Below, one piece after another: positions 21,042-29,062 of a stretch of 29,062 nucleotides of DNA. The stretch's first letter is position 1. Every line of letters starts with the position of its first letter. Under the pieces are notes generated by a model that had not been told where the DNA came from, made no database searches, and saw nothing but the letters and a program-made list of their open reading frames with translations. A program made the position numbers and the translations under genes. This stretch comes from Saccoglossus kowalevskii. Its lineage: Eukaryota > Hemichordata > Enteropneusta > Harrimaniidae. Location: contig NW_003105111.1 in NCBI RefSeq assembly GCF_000003605.2, positions 338,372 through 367,433 of the forward strand, given 5' to 3'.

Positions 21042-24000
21042 GTAAGTGGGGATTGCATATGTACACTTCTATAACTCTCCCGTATACTGTAGAATACTTT
21101 ATTTTTGCTTGGAATTTATTTTCGCTATTTTTGCTGAAGGGATGATTCCGTGAAAATAAAATCCAGCGAATATATTTTTTTCCTATATTTCACATTAAAC
21201 TCATCAAAATTCAGTGAAAATAAATTCCAAGCAAAACGCCCAAAAAAGCCTTTTCAGCGAAAATAAAGTATTCCAACTATAACTTGTGCAATATCCAAGA
21301 GCAAATAGGAGGGGGGTTCTTATTGGAAGCTAAATGTGATTGACTACGAATTCAGACATTACTCTGAAAGCAGACCGCAATTACAAAATACGCTTAAATG
21401 TAATAACAACATTAATGAACTCTAACGCATGCAATGTACACATTATATAGTTGACACGTCAGGATATTGGAAAATTACAAATCAAATATATATGCAAATA
21501 AACCGATGTAATTTGAAATTAGTTTTCGGTACATAGCATGATAATTTCACTGGTAATTGTCCCTGCTTGTAACATTCGACCCAAAGCGTGTTGAGTCATT
21601 TTTGTAGACAGATAGATGCATGCAATCTCGGGGTTGTCATGAATCCACCCACGGTAACCATGAAAACGCACTTTTCAGCCCATCATGCACCAGCTAACAC
21701 GTCCAAGAAAGGGATATACCGCGTGGGCACCAAAATAAAAGAAACACAGAAAGCAACGATTTAATTTGATGGAATCTCATTTGTACTCGACGTGATTTAC
21801 GTCACAACACAACCAAGTACGTCGCCTTGTACAGACTTTGTCGAAGGTCGTACGTACCGTCTGGGGCCGCTGAGAGATGTATAATAGCAAATGCAAAGAT
21901 GTCCTAGTTTTTAAAAGTGTCGATAAGATTCATTTTGTGAATTAATTTTTTTTTTTTTTCAATGACAGTTTTGGATAGTAGACTGCTTTACCCCGATTAT
22001 GGCATTTGGAATTGGTCACAGTCGTCGACCGCCAGTTTTAATACTACGGTAAGTCTATAACAATATATAGTATAACAGGGATGAAACAATAAATTAATAT
22101 GGCGAGAGAATAATTTGCAAAAATTGACCGATTTTCGTCCATTGCACCTTTCCGATAACTTGCATCTTCTACGCTTCTATGTCGTCAGTAAGCAATGTCG
22201 TTGAAATAGACATCTCTATTTGTCTGTAAAAACTTTCGTTATTTCAATTGAATGCAACAAAACAAAAGGTCAACACATATCAAATAAAATTTATACCAGG
22301 CCCGTAACGACCAACCTACTGTAAAATATGTCTTTTAAGCTAGCATGTTATTTTAGCTAATTTAGCTAATCTGTGATTTCACTAATTAAAGATGTAGCTA
22401 ATTTAACAGAAAATATATTCTCACAGGGACATAGTCGACCCTTTAGCTAAATTAAGATTCTGTTAATTCATACCAAGAGTCAAATCCACTAAAATTGCAT
22501 GCAGCTATTTCAACATGTTCTACAGTATTTCGGGGCCGTAACGTCTTTTATTTACCAGGGCCGTGCGCGACCAGGGCCGAAACGCCTAGAAATGGACCGA
22601 AGATGTGAAAGGCGCGGCGGTATGGTATAATATACATGTTTACACTAGTCTGGCAGATCCAGATATTCGGTAAGGGGTGCGCGCAGCTATTGACGTGGCC
22701 GAACTAGTCCCACGGTGGGATGGGTTTGTCAAATGATTTGTCATTTTTTTTTGCGGGCTGAAAAGCACCTCCCCCTAAATCGCGCGTGGTTTACACTTAT
22801 TTACACGATTCTGCACCAGAAGGCCGGCGCGACCTGTGAGAACGGAGTATTCGTAGGCGTCAGCTTGGGAACATAAAGAAAGACTGCAATCATCTCATGA
22901 TACAGTCTATTCGTCCCCGTGGGTGGGTTGTTGTGACCCGAGTCACGTAGATCGCCCTTCATATTGATAATCGTCGTTCTAACTACGGACGTCCTGGGTG
23001 GTAATAAATAGTTAATTGGCTGTTGGGTATTGTTGTGTATATGCGTTTAATTTACGAACCACTGCGTTTGATAATTCATAGTGCTATTTCGACGTTCGTG
23101 ACTAAGTCAGTCTATTAATGTCAGACTTCTAGTGTACACGGCGCGCATGGAAGATTTATGCGAACTCTGCAATGGAAAGTCGACGAATATATTGCGATTG
23201 CAGCAGTCATTTATTCGTAAGTACGCCCTCAACACAGTCAAGGTCGGGGCGGACGGGAGTGTTGCACCATCTATCTGCCAACGCGGGACCCCTCCCCGGG
23301 GGGGACTAATGAAATTAAAATAATTGGTAATATGTTCTTTCGTTTCCATTGTTGCCGTGTGCGAGCAGTAAATGAAATATTTTTCATTCCGTTTCATACA
23401 TAGGCAACAGATTTAGTTTTCTACAACAAGGTTGGTAAGTGCGGAAGTCGTTCACTGGTCTACCTACTCCGTCGATTGGGCAGGATAAACAACTTCACCT
23501 CGGCTGGTCAAAGCAAAACACCGAATAGCAAATCAAGATACTTAACACCGACTGACCAGGTAAGGCGCCCTTCAATACGTCATTTCCGTAAGTCGCGCCT
23601 CAAACGATGAAGCGCCTTTTAACGTAAATGAAACAAGGTGACAGGAAGTCTGCTTACAGCGTCGACGGTCACCCGAAACACATGAATGTAAAGGCATCAT
23701 GCATGAGCACGTAAAATGGTTTAATCATTTAAAAAAAAAATAACTCTATGAAAGTTTGAGCCAATATTGAAACAAATCTTACTTGGGGAGGAAATTTTTG
23801 ATCAACTTCTCTTTCTAGTTGTAGGAAAATATACGTATATTCATGCAGACAAAAAAGTCAGACAGCCAGATCTAATGAAATACAAAATATAAGACTACGA
23901 TAAAGACATTCCGTTTTCGACATAGTGAAATTCTTTCGTTTTTTAGGAGAAATATATTAAGAATAATTCATAACGAAATGTATTACCTATGCATCCATAA

Positions 24001-27000
24001 CTAATTTTTATAATTACCGATTACACAAGAATATTAGTACTGAAAAAAGATAATTTGCTATATTCTCTATATTTTTGCCTTCTATTTGTCTTGAATTATG
24101 ACAGAAAGAAGCTGAATGAAGCTACAAACTATCTAGTGTGTTCAACAATTCATGTATGAACAATAACTTTAATAAATATAATTTTACTTAGTAAAAATAC
24201 TGTATTTTTATGCATAAAAACGAAAGAATTTCACAATGTCGAAAACAGAAAGTCTTTCTCGTAGTGTCTCGTAGTCCCCCATTGCTGTCAGGCCGGAATA
24301 GGTTGACTTCACATAACACATAATAGTTTAATACGAATTATATGTGATAGATATTGTAAATTACAATGTAAATTCAAAACAAAAAGAATATAAATAACAA
24401 AAAAAGTCTGAACCTGACCAAAATGTCCTATGTGGTGCCAAGTAATTTACGTGTGGTGTCAAATATATGATGTTATTTGCGGAGATTTATATATGTATGT
24501 ACATATTCTGAAAAACAACAATTAATTTCCAGTTTGCTCACACTGAGGTTCGGCACGTGTAGTGATGGTAGAATAAAATGAAACAACACAACTACAACGA
24601 CTTTATTGTTTTGCATATGAATAGGTTTCAATCCCGGGTGTCAATACGAGCAATGAATAGGTTATTCAGTATAACGAACACTTCAATATAACAAACTAAA
24701 TGGCTGTCTCCCTACGTGTTCGTTATAATGAGGTTACAGTGTATACGGATTGAAAAATATGGGAAAAATAACAAACAAAAAAACACTGCTTATGCTTTTT
24801 TTAAAACATTCATTACACTCAATGGAAACAGCGCAGATTGCGATGGTAAATCTTTTAAGTTAAATTACTCGTTTTTTCTCGTGACGTAGCTTGAACTTGT
24901 ACAACGTATCACATCACTGCCAAGACCAGCCACATTCTACAGGCACACAGTTTTTATAGATTTTCTAAGGTAAATATTTAAATATTTCCAGTAATTAAAT
25001 TTTCGAATGTTTTGACTCCGAAATTGTCGTTTCCCCCCACCATCTTATCTTCGCCATATTAACGTGACAGTCGCTTTTTATCCATCGATATTATAATGAG
25101 GTCATTGGAAAATCGCAGTTGAATTGTTTACCCTTCCGTTAAAGCGTGGGGGGGGGGGGTCCGTCACCTGCGCACGCGCGGGAATTGAGTCTCAAGCGAT
25201 GATAACAACACACGCTAAAAACGCAAAGGCTCATGAGTAGACGCTTGTTCGTAAACAATGACACGCTATCTGACGCATGCGCAGGTGGCGACAGACTCTC
25301 CCGCTTTAACTAATATCATAACTTCAATTGGCCACTGAATATATAAAGGCCCGATTGCTTTAGACCAATTTGCGATGCCAAGTTAATACATACAAGTATA
25401 TATAATTCGCGTTTTCGAGTAATTTCAAATGTCACTGGGAAGATCTACATTAAACGCAGTCGTCTACGTAGTCGTCACCTACCGTCGCGTCAGGTGGCTA
25501 TAGCGTGTCAGTGTTTACAAACAAGCGTCTACCCATGAGCCTTTGCGTTTTTAGCGTGTGTTGTTATCGTCGCTTGGGACTCAATAGACCATTTTCCGTA
25601 CACTGCGAGAATCACGCGTTATGCGTGAAATCGAACGTAAAAACAGGACAAACAAAGGTCATAGCGTCGTAGTCGCGTCAAACATCGCGCGGGATTCGAC
25701 AAACGCGAAAGTATTTCGGGGACATTTCCATGCTTAATAATGTGCTGTCCACATTTGATGATAGGCAATTTCGATTAAGTGAGGGTATTCGGAAGCAATA
25801 TTCCTCTGTCGAAGATCGGCCGGTCAATGTAAGCTGCGAAATAAAGAAATTCTAGTTCAAAATCAAATCGTTCGATTTTTGCGGCAGACGTTCGACGCGC
25901 GTCTTTCATGCATCTCGCGAGATCTCGCAATTGTTCGGAAAATCACCTATTCCCGCCCGCTTCAAATAAAAGCAAAGTACTTGGCACGACATTGTGAAAA
26001 AGAACATTACTCACCAATATAACGACTGACTATGACTTTTTTGTAGTAATTCACTGTATCTATCCCGGTGAGAAACTGTGCCGAACACCATTACATATCG
26101 CACTCGAATTTGTTTATGGCATTTTTTATCTATTTCGTCTATTTTCAGATTTGGAGCACAAAGACCAATTTACATTAACATTATACGCCGTCCTCTAGAT
26201 CGACTTGTTTCCGAATACTATTTCAAAAGATTCGGCGATGATAAAAATAGCAGTAAGGGTTTTCTTGGTGAAACAAAGTATCAGGTATTTTTTTTTCTTC
26301 TGATTTTTCTTTTGAAATCTCGTGCCGTGGTTTGTTTATGTTGACGCTGTCGAGCCAAAATACCACGTGACACTGGTTATAAAGTGCACACAAATTTATT
26401 GTTTTCATCGAAATATTTTCTACCCTCTGAGATTCGTGACTGGGCTGAACTCGACACTTTCTTCTCAGACAATTGAATTTTTTTCAGCGTGAGTTTTCAT
26501 ATTATTTTCTTCAAAATAAATATGCTGAACTAGTCATGTAGTCAATGAGACAATATGTTCATTCGGTCCAAAATGAACAATTGATAGAAATTTACATATA
26601 ATTGTGCAAAACGTTTTACCTAAAGTTTGTCGGGGAAAAAAAACTCATGTGCGCATGCGCGTTGCAATGTTAATTTGCATATATCTTTGTATTGTAATGA
26701 ATATTCCTTTTTTTTCCAGTCGTTTGATGACTGTGTTCTGCTCAACAAATCAGAATGTAGGGGTGATAATATATTCTATATTATACCCTATTTCTGTGGA
26801 CAGCAACAACAATGTAGGTAGGTCGAATTTTATCATAAATAGAAATAACATCGCATGCTCGGGAAAAATCCGATTATCCAGCAACGAAAACGAACAATCA
26901 ACAAGTACAGCCCAACTAATAACTATACTTCAAAATGCTATACATCGAAGTTTCACTCGGGAGCCTCTTTCTGATTTCACCTGAAATGCCTCTTCCAGAG

Positions 27001-28417
27001 ACAAAGATGTGAGCGCTAGACTTATAAATGAAAAGGGTATTTTATATTATCCCCGGGGGCGGAGTACGTCACAAGATGTTCCACATTGCTAAGACGCACA
27101 CCACTGTAGTATTTCTATGGGCTCTGCGCGAACTGCTGTGGTATACATGGTACGCCGGTCGAAGAGCCGGTGAAAATAGCTATCAAGAAAACAACACAAA
27201 CTCAACCTAGAAGTAATTCTGAGCAACCAAATTTATATTTACAGTAACACTGTTCAGGGGAGTAACCCTGAAATAACGTTTTCTGAAAAATTCCGGCCTT
27301 TCTTTTCACCGTGATGGTTGCCAGGGGTTGAAAATGCCCGGATGCCAACCATCGACTGCGTGGAGACTCCCGGATGAAGTATCGATGTACAGGGGGGGGG
27401 GGGGGGTGCATGACACGATTGATCGTCTCATTTGCATAAATTAATATTCATGAGAAATGAAAACCTCGTCTTTTCAGTAAAATTGTGCCAAAATGCTTTC
27501 CGATAGCATACATGATAGTTCTAAATTGACTGATTCTATCGTTACGAGCTGAAAAAATAATCGGAAAAATGGTGTAAAGGTCTTTTTTGAGACATGTTTA
27601 AGATCAGACTCCAGCAAACTGTTGAGAGTAAGCACAGGTTTTCTCTTTAACCTGGTCATAGCAAGTTACGAAATTCATGGAGAATGCAGAGACACATTTA
27701 TATTTTTCTCTAGTACTATTGCTCAAAATTGCTCAAAATGTTTTCGGTGACTTTTATCAATGACAATTTACCTAATTAGTATGTATTTCGAGAAACCACA
27801 GTGTGTGTGCATGCGCAGTTTGAAATGGAACAGTTTTGAACGCAATAAAATCACGCGTAGAACTCGGGCTCCAGCAATAAATTGTGGCGTCAGACTGGTT
27901 GTCGGTTGAATTATTTTGCAATAGACATATTTTTGGAGCCTGTATTTTTCTATGAAATGTTTCTAAGCTTTGTTGAGGATTATTCTGTAAAGAAATGGCT
28001 GAAACTATTTCAACTGTTCGTAAACGGGACGTTGTTGCTTTGACGATGGGCTACGGACGACTGACGTCGAAACGTTTCATTCAGATCGGATGGCGCCCTC
28101 TCGTGCCAATCCCCCCCGTGATGTACATTCTAATCACTTACCACTTACCGGCGATTATGGCGTCCATGGGAAAAAATCACAGCAATTTAATCCGAATCCA
28201 GCTTTAGTGCTGAAGTTTATCTTTCAAATAATGAAATTTCGTGTTTGTTATCCCAATAGGAGTGCGACGGAATGGGCGCTGCAGACCGCGAAAGTGAACG
28301 TGATAAATCACTTCCTTGTGGTGGGACTAAGTGAAGAATACGAAAACACTCTGAGAGTCCTAGAGAAAATGCTACCCCAGTTCTTCACAACGGCAGTAAG
28401 AGCGTTCAAAACCCCAG
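20894..28417 (+). CDS. UST: Uronyl/hexuronyl 2-O-sulfotransferase, seven exons, 3' end outside window
   Basis: Joined exons: 20894-21041, 21969-22048, 23404-23559, 24890-24969, 26149-26284, 26720-26817, 28260-28417. They total 856 nt, giving 285 residues plus one base. All borders are GT-AG and all phases agree (1,0,0,2,0,2,1). The predicted enzyme transfers sulfate from PAPS to the 2-O position of hexuronic acids in dermatan/chondroitin or heparan sulfate, in the Golgi lumen. Visible parts: short basic cytoplasmic tail, membrane anchor (about 16-35), 5'-PAPS loop NKVGKCGSRS (84-93), putative catalytic His147 in YRHTVFIDF, and the 3'-phosphate motif INIIRRPLDRLVS with Arg168 and Ser176. Cys205/213 and Cys226/232 have the spacing of the two HS2ST disulfides. 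The VGKCGSR and FYIIPYFCG blocks favour UST over HS2ST, while RLVSxYYFxRFGDD resembles HS2ST. Human UST is about 400 residues, so roughly 100 C-terminal residues are missing. NxS/T sequons occur at N64, N74, N106, N188 and N209. Confidence 0.9.
21092..21273. repeat. Inverted repeat in intron 1
   Basis: GAATACTTTATTTTTGCTTG then GAATTTATTTTCGC (21092-21125) is returned inverted as two modules: GAAAATAAATTCCAAGCAAA near 21214-21235 and GCGAAAATAAAGTATTC at 21257-21273. It starts about 50 bp after the exon 1 donor and could fold back in the pre-mRNA. Confidence 0.65.
21969..22048 (+). CDS. UST: UST exon 2: lumenal stem
   Basis: The acceptor follows a run of eleven or more T (…TTTTTCAATGACAG). 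The exon encodes residues 50-76, VLDSRLLYPDYGIWNWSQSS then TASFNTT, with sequons at N64 and N74. It ends ACG|GTAAGT, phase 0. Stem sequence is weakly conserved in this family. Confidence 0.75.
22273..22590 (+). repeat. Second copy of the CCAGGGCCG repeat, in intron 2
   Basis: It opens ACACATATCAAATAAAATTT then ATACCAGGCCCG, matching 4931-4960. CGGGGCCGTAACG (22531), CCAGGGCCGTGCGCG (22555) and CCAGGGCCGAAACG (22571) follow. The middle (22340-22410) has iterated TTAGCTAAT. The GGATCG of the first copy is replaced here by GTAACG or GAAACG. Confidence 0.55.
23404..23559 (+). CDS. UST: UST exon 3: 5'-PAPS-binding loop
   Basis: Encodes residues 77-128. ATDLVFYNKVGKCGSRSLVY opens with a beta strand and the PAPS 5'-phosphosulfate loop VGKCGSRS, the UST form of the family P-loop-like motif. 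LLRRLGRINNFT and a polar stretch follow (AGQSKTPNSKSRYLTPTDQ). Acceptor CATACATAG and donor CAG|GTAAGG; both borders are phase 0. Confidence 0.9.
23893..24276. mobile_element. Foldback MITE in intron 3
   Basis: The left arm (23893-23944) reads GACTACGATAAAGACATTCC then GTTTTCGACATAGTGAAATT, CTTTCG. Its reverse complement, with few changes, ends the element at 24216-24276. The about 270-bp centre is very AT-rich. No clear target duplication. Confidence 0.75.
24670..24742 (-). mobile_element. pogo/Tigger-like transposon terminus remnant in intron 3
   Basis: On the minus strand the text reads TACACTGTAACCTCATTATA then ACGAACACGTAGGGAGAC. This resembles the CAGTG-x-AACCTC-x-x-TATAACGAAC termini of pogo/Tigger elements. 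A second TATAACGAACAC lies at 24670-24681. No transposase is present. Confidence 0.45.
24890..24969 (+). CDS. UST: UST exon 4: putative catalytic histidine
   Basis: This short exon encodes residues 129-154 plus two bases: LELVQRITSLPRPATFYRHT then VFIDFL. It aligns by position with the segment that carries the catalytic His in HS2ST and UST (R-H-V-H-F type); here the residue would be His147. The acceptor is GTGACGTAG and the donor G|GTAAAT. Exon 3 ends in phase 0 and exon 5 needs phase 2, which this exon supplies exactly; that supports the call in spite of its modest similarity. Confidence 0.8.
25139..25309 (-). mobile_element. TTAA-flanked MITE, copy B, in intron 4
   Basis: Reverse complement of copy A (4484-4643), flanked by TTAA at 25139-25142 and 25306-25309. 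The inner block ACACACGCTAAAAACGCAAA then GGCTCATGAGTAGACGCTTG is nearly identical. A run of G replaces part of one terminus. Confidence 0.8.
25450..25585 (+). mobile_element. TTAA MITE, copy D, right end missing, in intron 4
   Basis: It starts TTAAACGCAGTCG with a diverged terminus, then matches copy A through GTAAACA-like text, AAGCGTCTACCCATGAGCCT and TTGGGACTCAAT, and stops before the right inverted terminus. It lies about 140 bp from copy B in the opposite orientation. Confidence 0.7.
26149..26284 (+). CDS. UST: UST exon 5: 3'-phosphate-binding motif
   Basis: Encodes residues 155-200: RFGAQRPIYINIIRRPLDRL then VSEYYFKRFGDDKNSSKGFL, GETKYQ. The strand-loop-helix YINIIR-x-P-x-x-R-x-x-S is the signature 3'-phosphate site; Arg168 and Ser176 are the expected ligands. 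The residue after Arg168 is Arg, where human UST and HS2ST carry Asp (recalled family pattern). Acceptor TATTTTCAG; donor CAG|GTATTT. Confidence 0.95.
26720..26817 (+). CDS. UST: UST exon 6: two cysteine pairs
   Basis: Encodes residues 201-232 plus two bases: SFDDCVLLNKSECRGDNIFY then IIPYFCGQQQQC. The C-x7-C and C-x5-C spacings equal those of the two disulfides in HS2ST, and FYIIPYFCGQ is a UST-type block. Acceptor TTTTTTTTCCAG; donor AG|GTAGGT, phase 2, completing Arg233 with exon 7. Confidence 0.93.
28260..28417 (+). CDS. UST: UST exon 7: C-terminal catalytic-domain helices
   Basis: Encodes residues 233-285: SATEWALQTAKVNVINHFLV then VGLSEEYENTLRVLEKMLPQ, FFTTAVRAFKTP. W-A-L-x-x-A-K-x-N and F-L-V-V-G-x-x-E-E form a strong family block. 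Acceptor TTATCCCAATAG; donor CCAG|GTAACA, phase 1. Reading through the donor meets TAG after four codons, and no further exon is visible up to 29062. Confidence 0.93.
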
Positions 28418-28431
28418 GTAACATACAGTAG

Positions 28432-28832
28432 CAGAGGTACATTACTTGGGGTTTGCAACTCGCATAGTACTGTATGGTGACATCATGTCAAGATCCCATT
28501 CAAGTCTCTTCTCGTAGATAGCGAGACTGAGGCGACGACCTTCTGACATGACATATATCAATGGTCAAGGTTTGTAATGAAAAAATAAAAAAATTCTTGC
28601 CACTATCATAGTGAAAAATGTAATACATCGAAAATGTACAGAAAATATAGTTCTCGTAATCCGTCATATCGTGGGCAGCTATTTTGATCCACCTGGACAT
28701 CCCAGTATCCTAGTTACCTCGGGCATGCGCATTCGCATTTTTCTGAGTTGGAACGCTTATGCGAGAGCGAGATTGAAACGGGATCTTGGTATCATGTAAC
28801 CGTAGTTGCAAACCCCAAGTAATGTATCTCTG
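28432..28832. mobile_element. 401-bp hAT-like MITE with 7-bp target duplication, in intron 7
   Basis: Left terminus CAGAGGTACATTACTTGGGG then TTTGCAACT. The right end is its reverse complement with one change in the first 29 bases. Inverted similarity continues about 95 bp inward (CATGAT(A)CC/TCAAGATCCC...GAGA...GCG). ACAGTAG flanks both sides (28425-28431 and 28833-28839). The CAG-type terminus suggests hAT, where 8 bp is usual; here 7 bp are exact. The centre (28530-28730) has no transposase. Confidence 0.85.
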
Positions 28833-29062
28833 ACAGTAGTTATTAAAGTTGCATTCCGCTTTGCAAACATCACTCTCAGAACATGTTATAAACACAGGAT
28901 GTGAGCAAATAATGCTAAAAATGGGATATATTAAAGTTAATAAGAATGCTGTTCAATACGACTTTTCTATAAAGCGCGCCCTCTAGTGTCAAAGGGCTTC
29001 GATGATGTAAGTGGTGACGCCAAGGCCGTTCGTATTGTCGATATCGTTTTGTCGATATCGTT

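Noticed and set aside
28090-28259. Extension of exon 7 upstream in the open frame
   Set aside because: The conserved block starts right after the CCCAATAG acceptor, whose phase completes Arg233; the upstream residues do not match the family.
1-29062. CRISPR array, operon or prokaryotic system
   Set aside because: Repeats lack regular spacers, and introns and LINEs show a eukaryotic genome.

Overview
This is a gene-poor, intron-rich, repeat-dense stretch of an animal nuclear genome with one 99-base N gap (15295-15393). Spliceosomal introns with GT-AG borders, decayed non-LTR retrotransposons and many short DNA-transposon derivatives point to an invertebrate metazoan. The glycosaminoglycan sulfotransferase and the repeat style fit a marine deuterostome such as amphioxus, or a lophotrochozoan, but I cannot fix the species.

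The one well-supported host gene lies on the + strand at the right end (20894 to beyond 28417). Seven exons can be joined with matching phases into the first 285 residues of a type II Golgi hexuronyl/uronyl 2-O-sulfotransferase (UST/HS2ST family, closer to UST). The cytoplasmic tail, membrane anchor, 5'-PAPS loop, putative catalytic His, 3'-phosphate motif and two Cys pairs are present. The C-terminal exon or exons lie outside the window. No other intact host gene is convincing.

The left third (1-9.4 kb) is a graveyard of mobile elements. It holds a frameshifted fragment with a SAP-like segment (19-368) and a decayed LINE reverse-transcriptase C-terminus on + (2012-2329). A broken minus-strand ORF series follows (5212-6766), with an RNase H1-N/viroplasmin-like segment, a probable coiled coil and an SGNH-hydrolase segment, ending in AATAAA plus an (ATT)n tail. 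It lies between two about 155-bp inverted repeats (4101-4264 and 7210-7360). A second LINE C-terminus on - (8225-8906) ends in AATAAA plus an (ATCCT)n tail.

The middle (9.4-20.4 kb) is mostly non-coding. It holds a 36-bp perfect palindrome, two foldback elements (12506-12860 and 13838-14502), small tandem repeats and a few weak candidate exons.

The sulfotransferase introns also carry elements: foldbacks in introns 1 and 3, a pogo/Tigger-like terminus in intron 3, two opposed copies of a TTAA-flanked MITE in intron 4, and a 401-bp MITE with a 7-bp target duplication starting 14 bp after exon 7.
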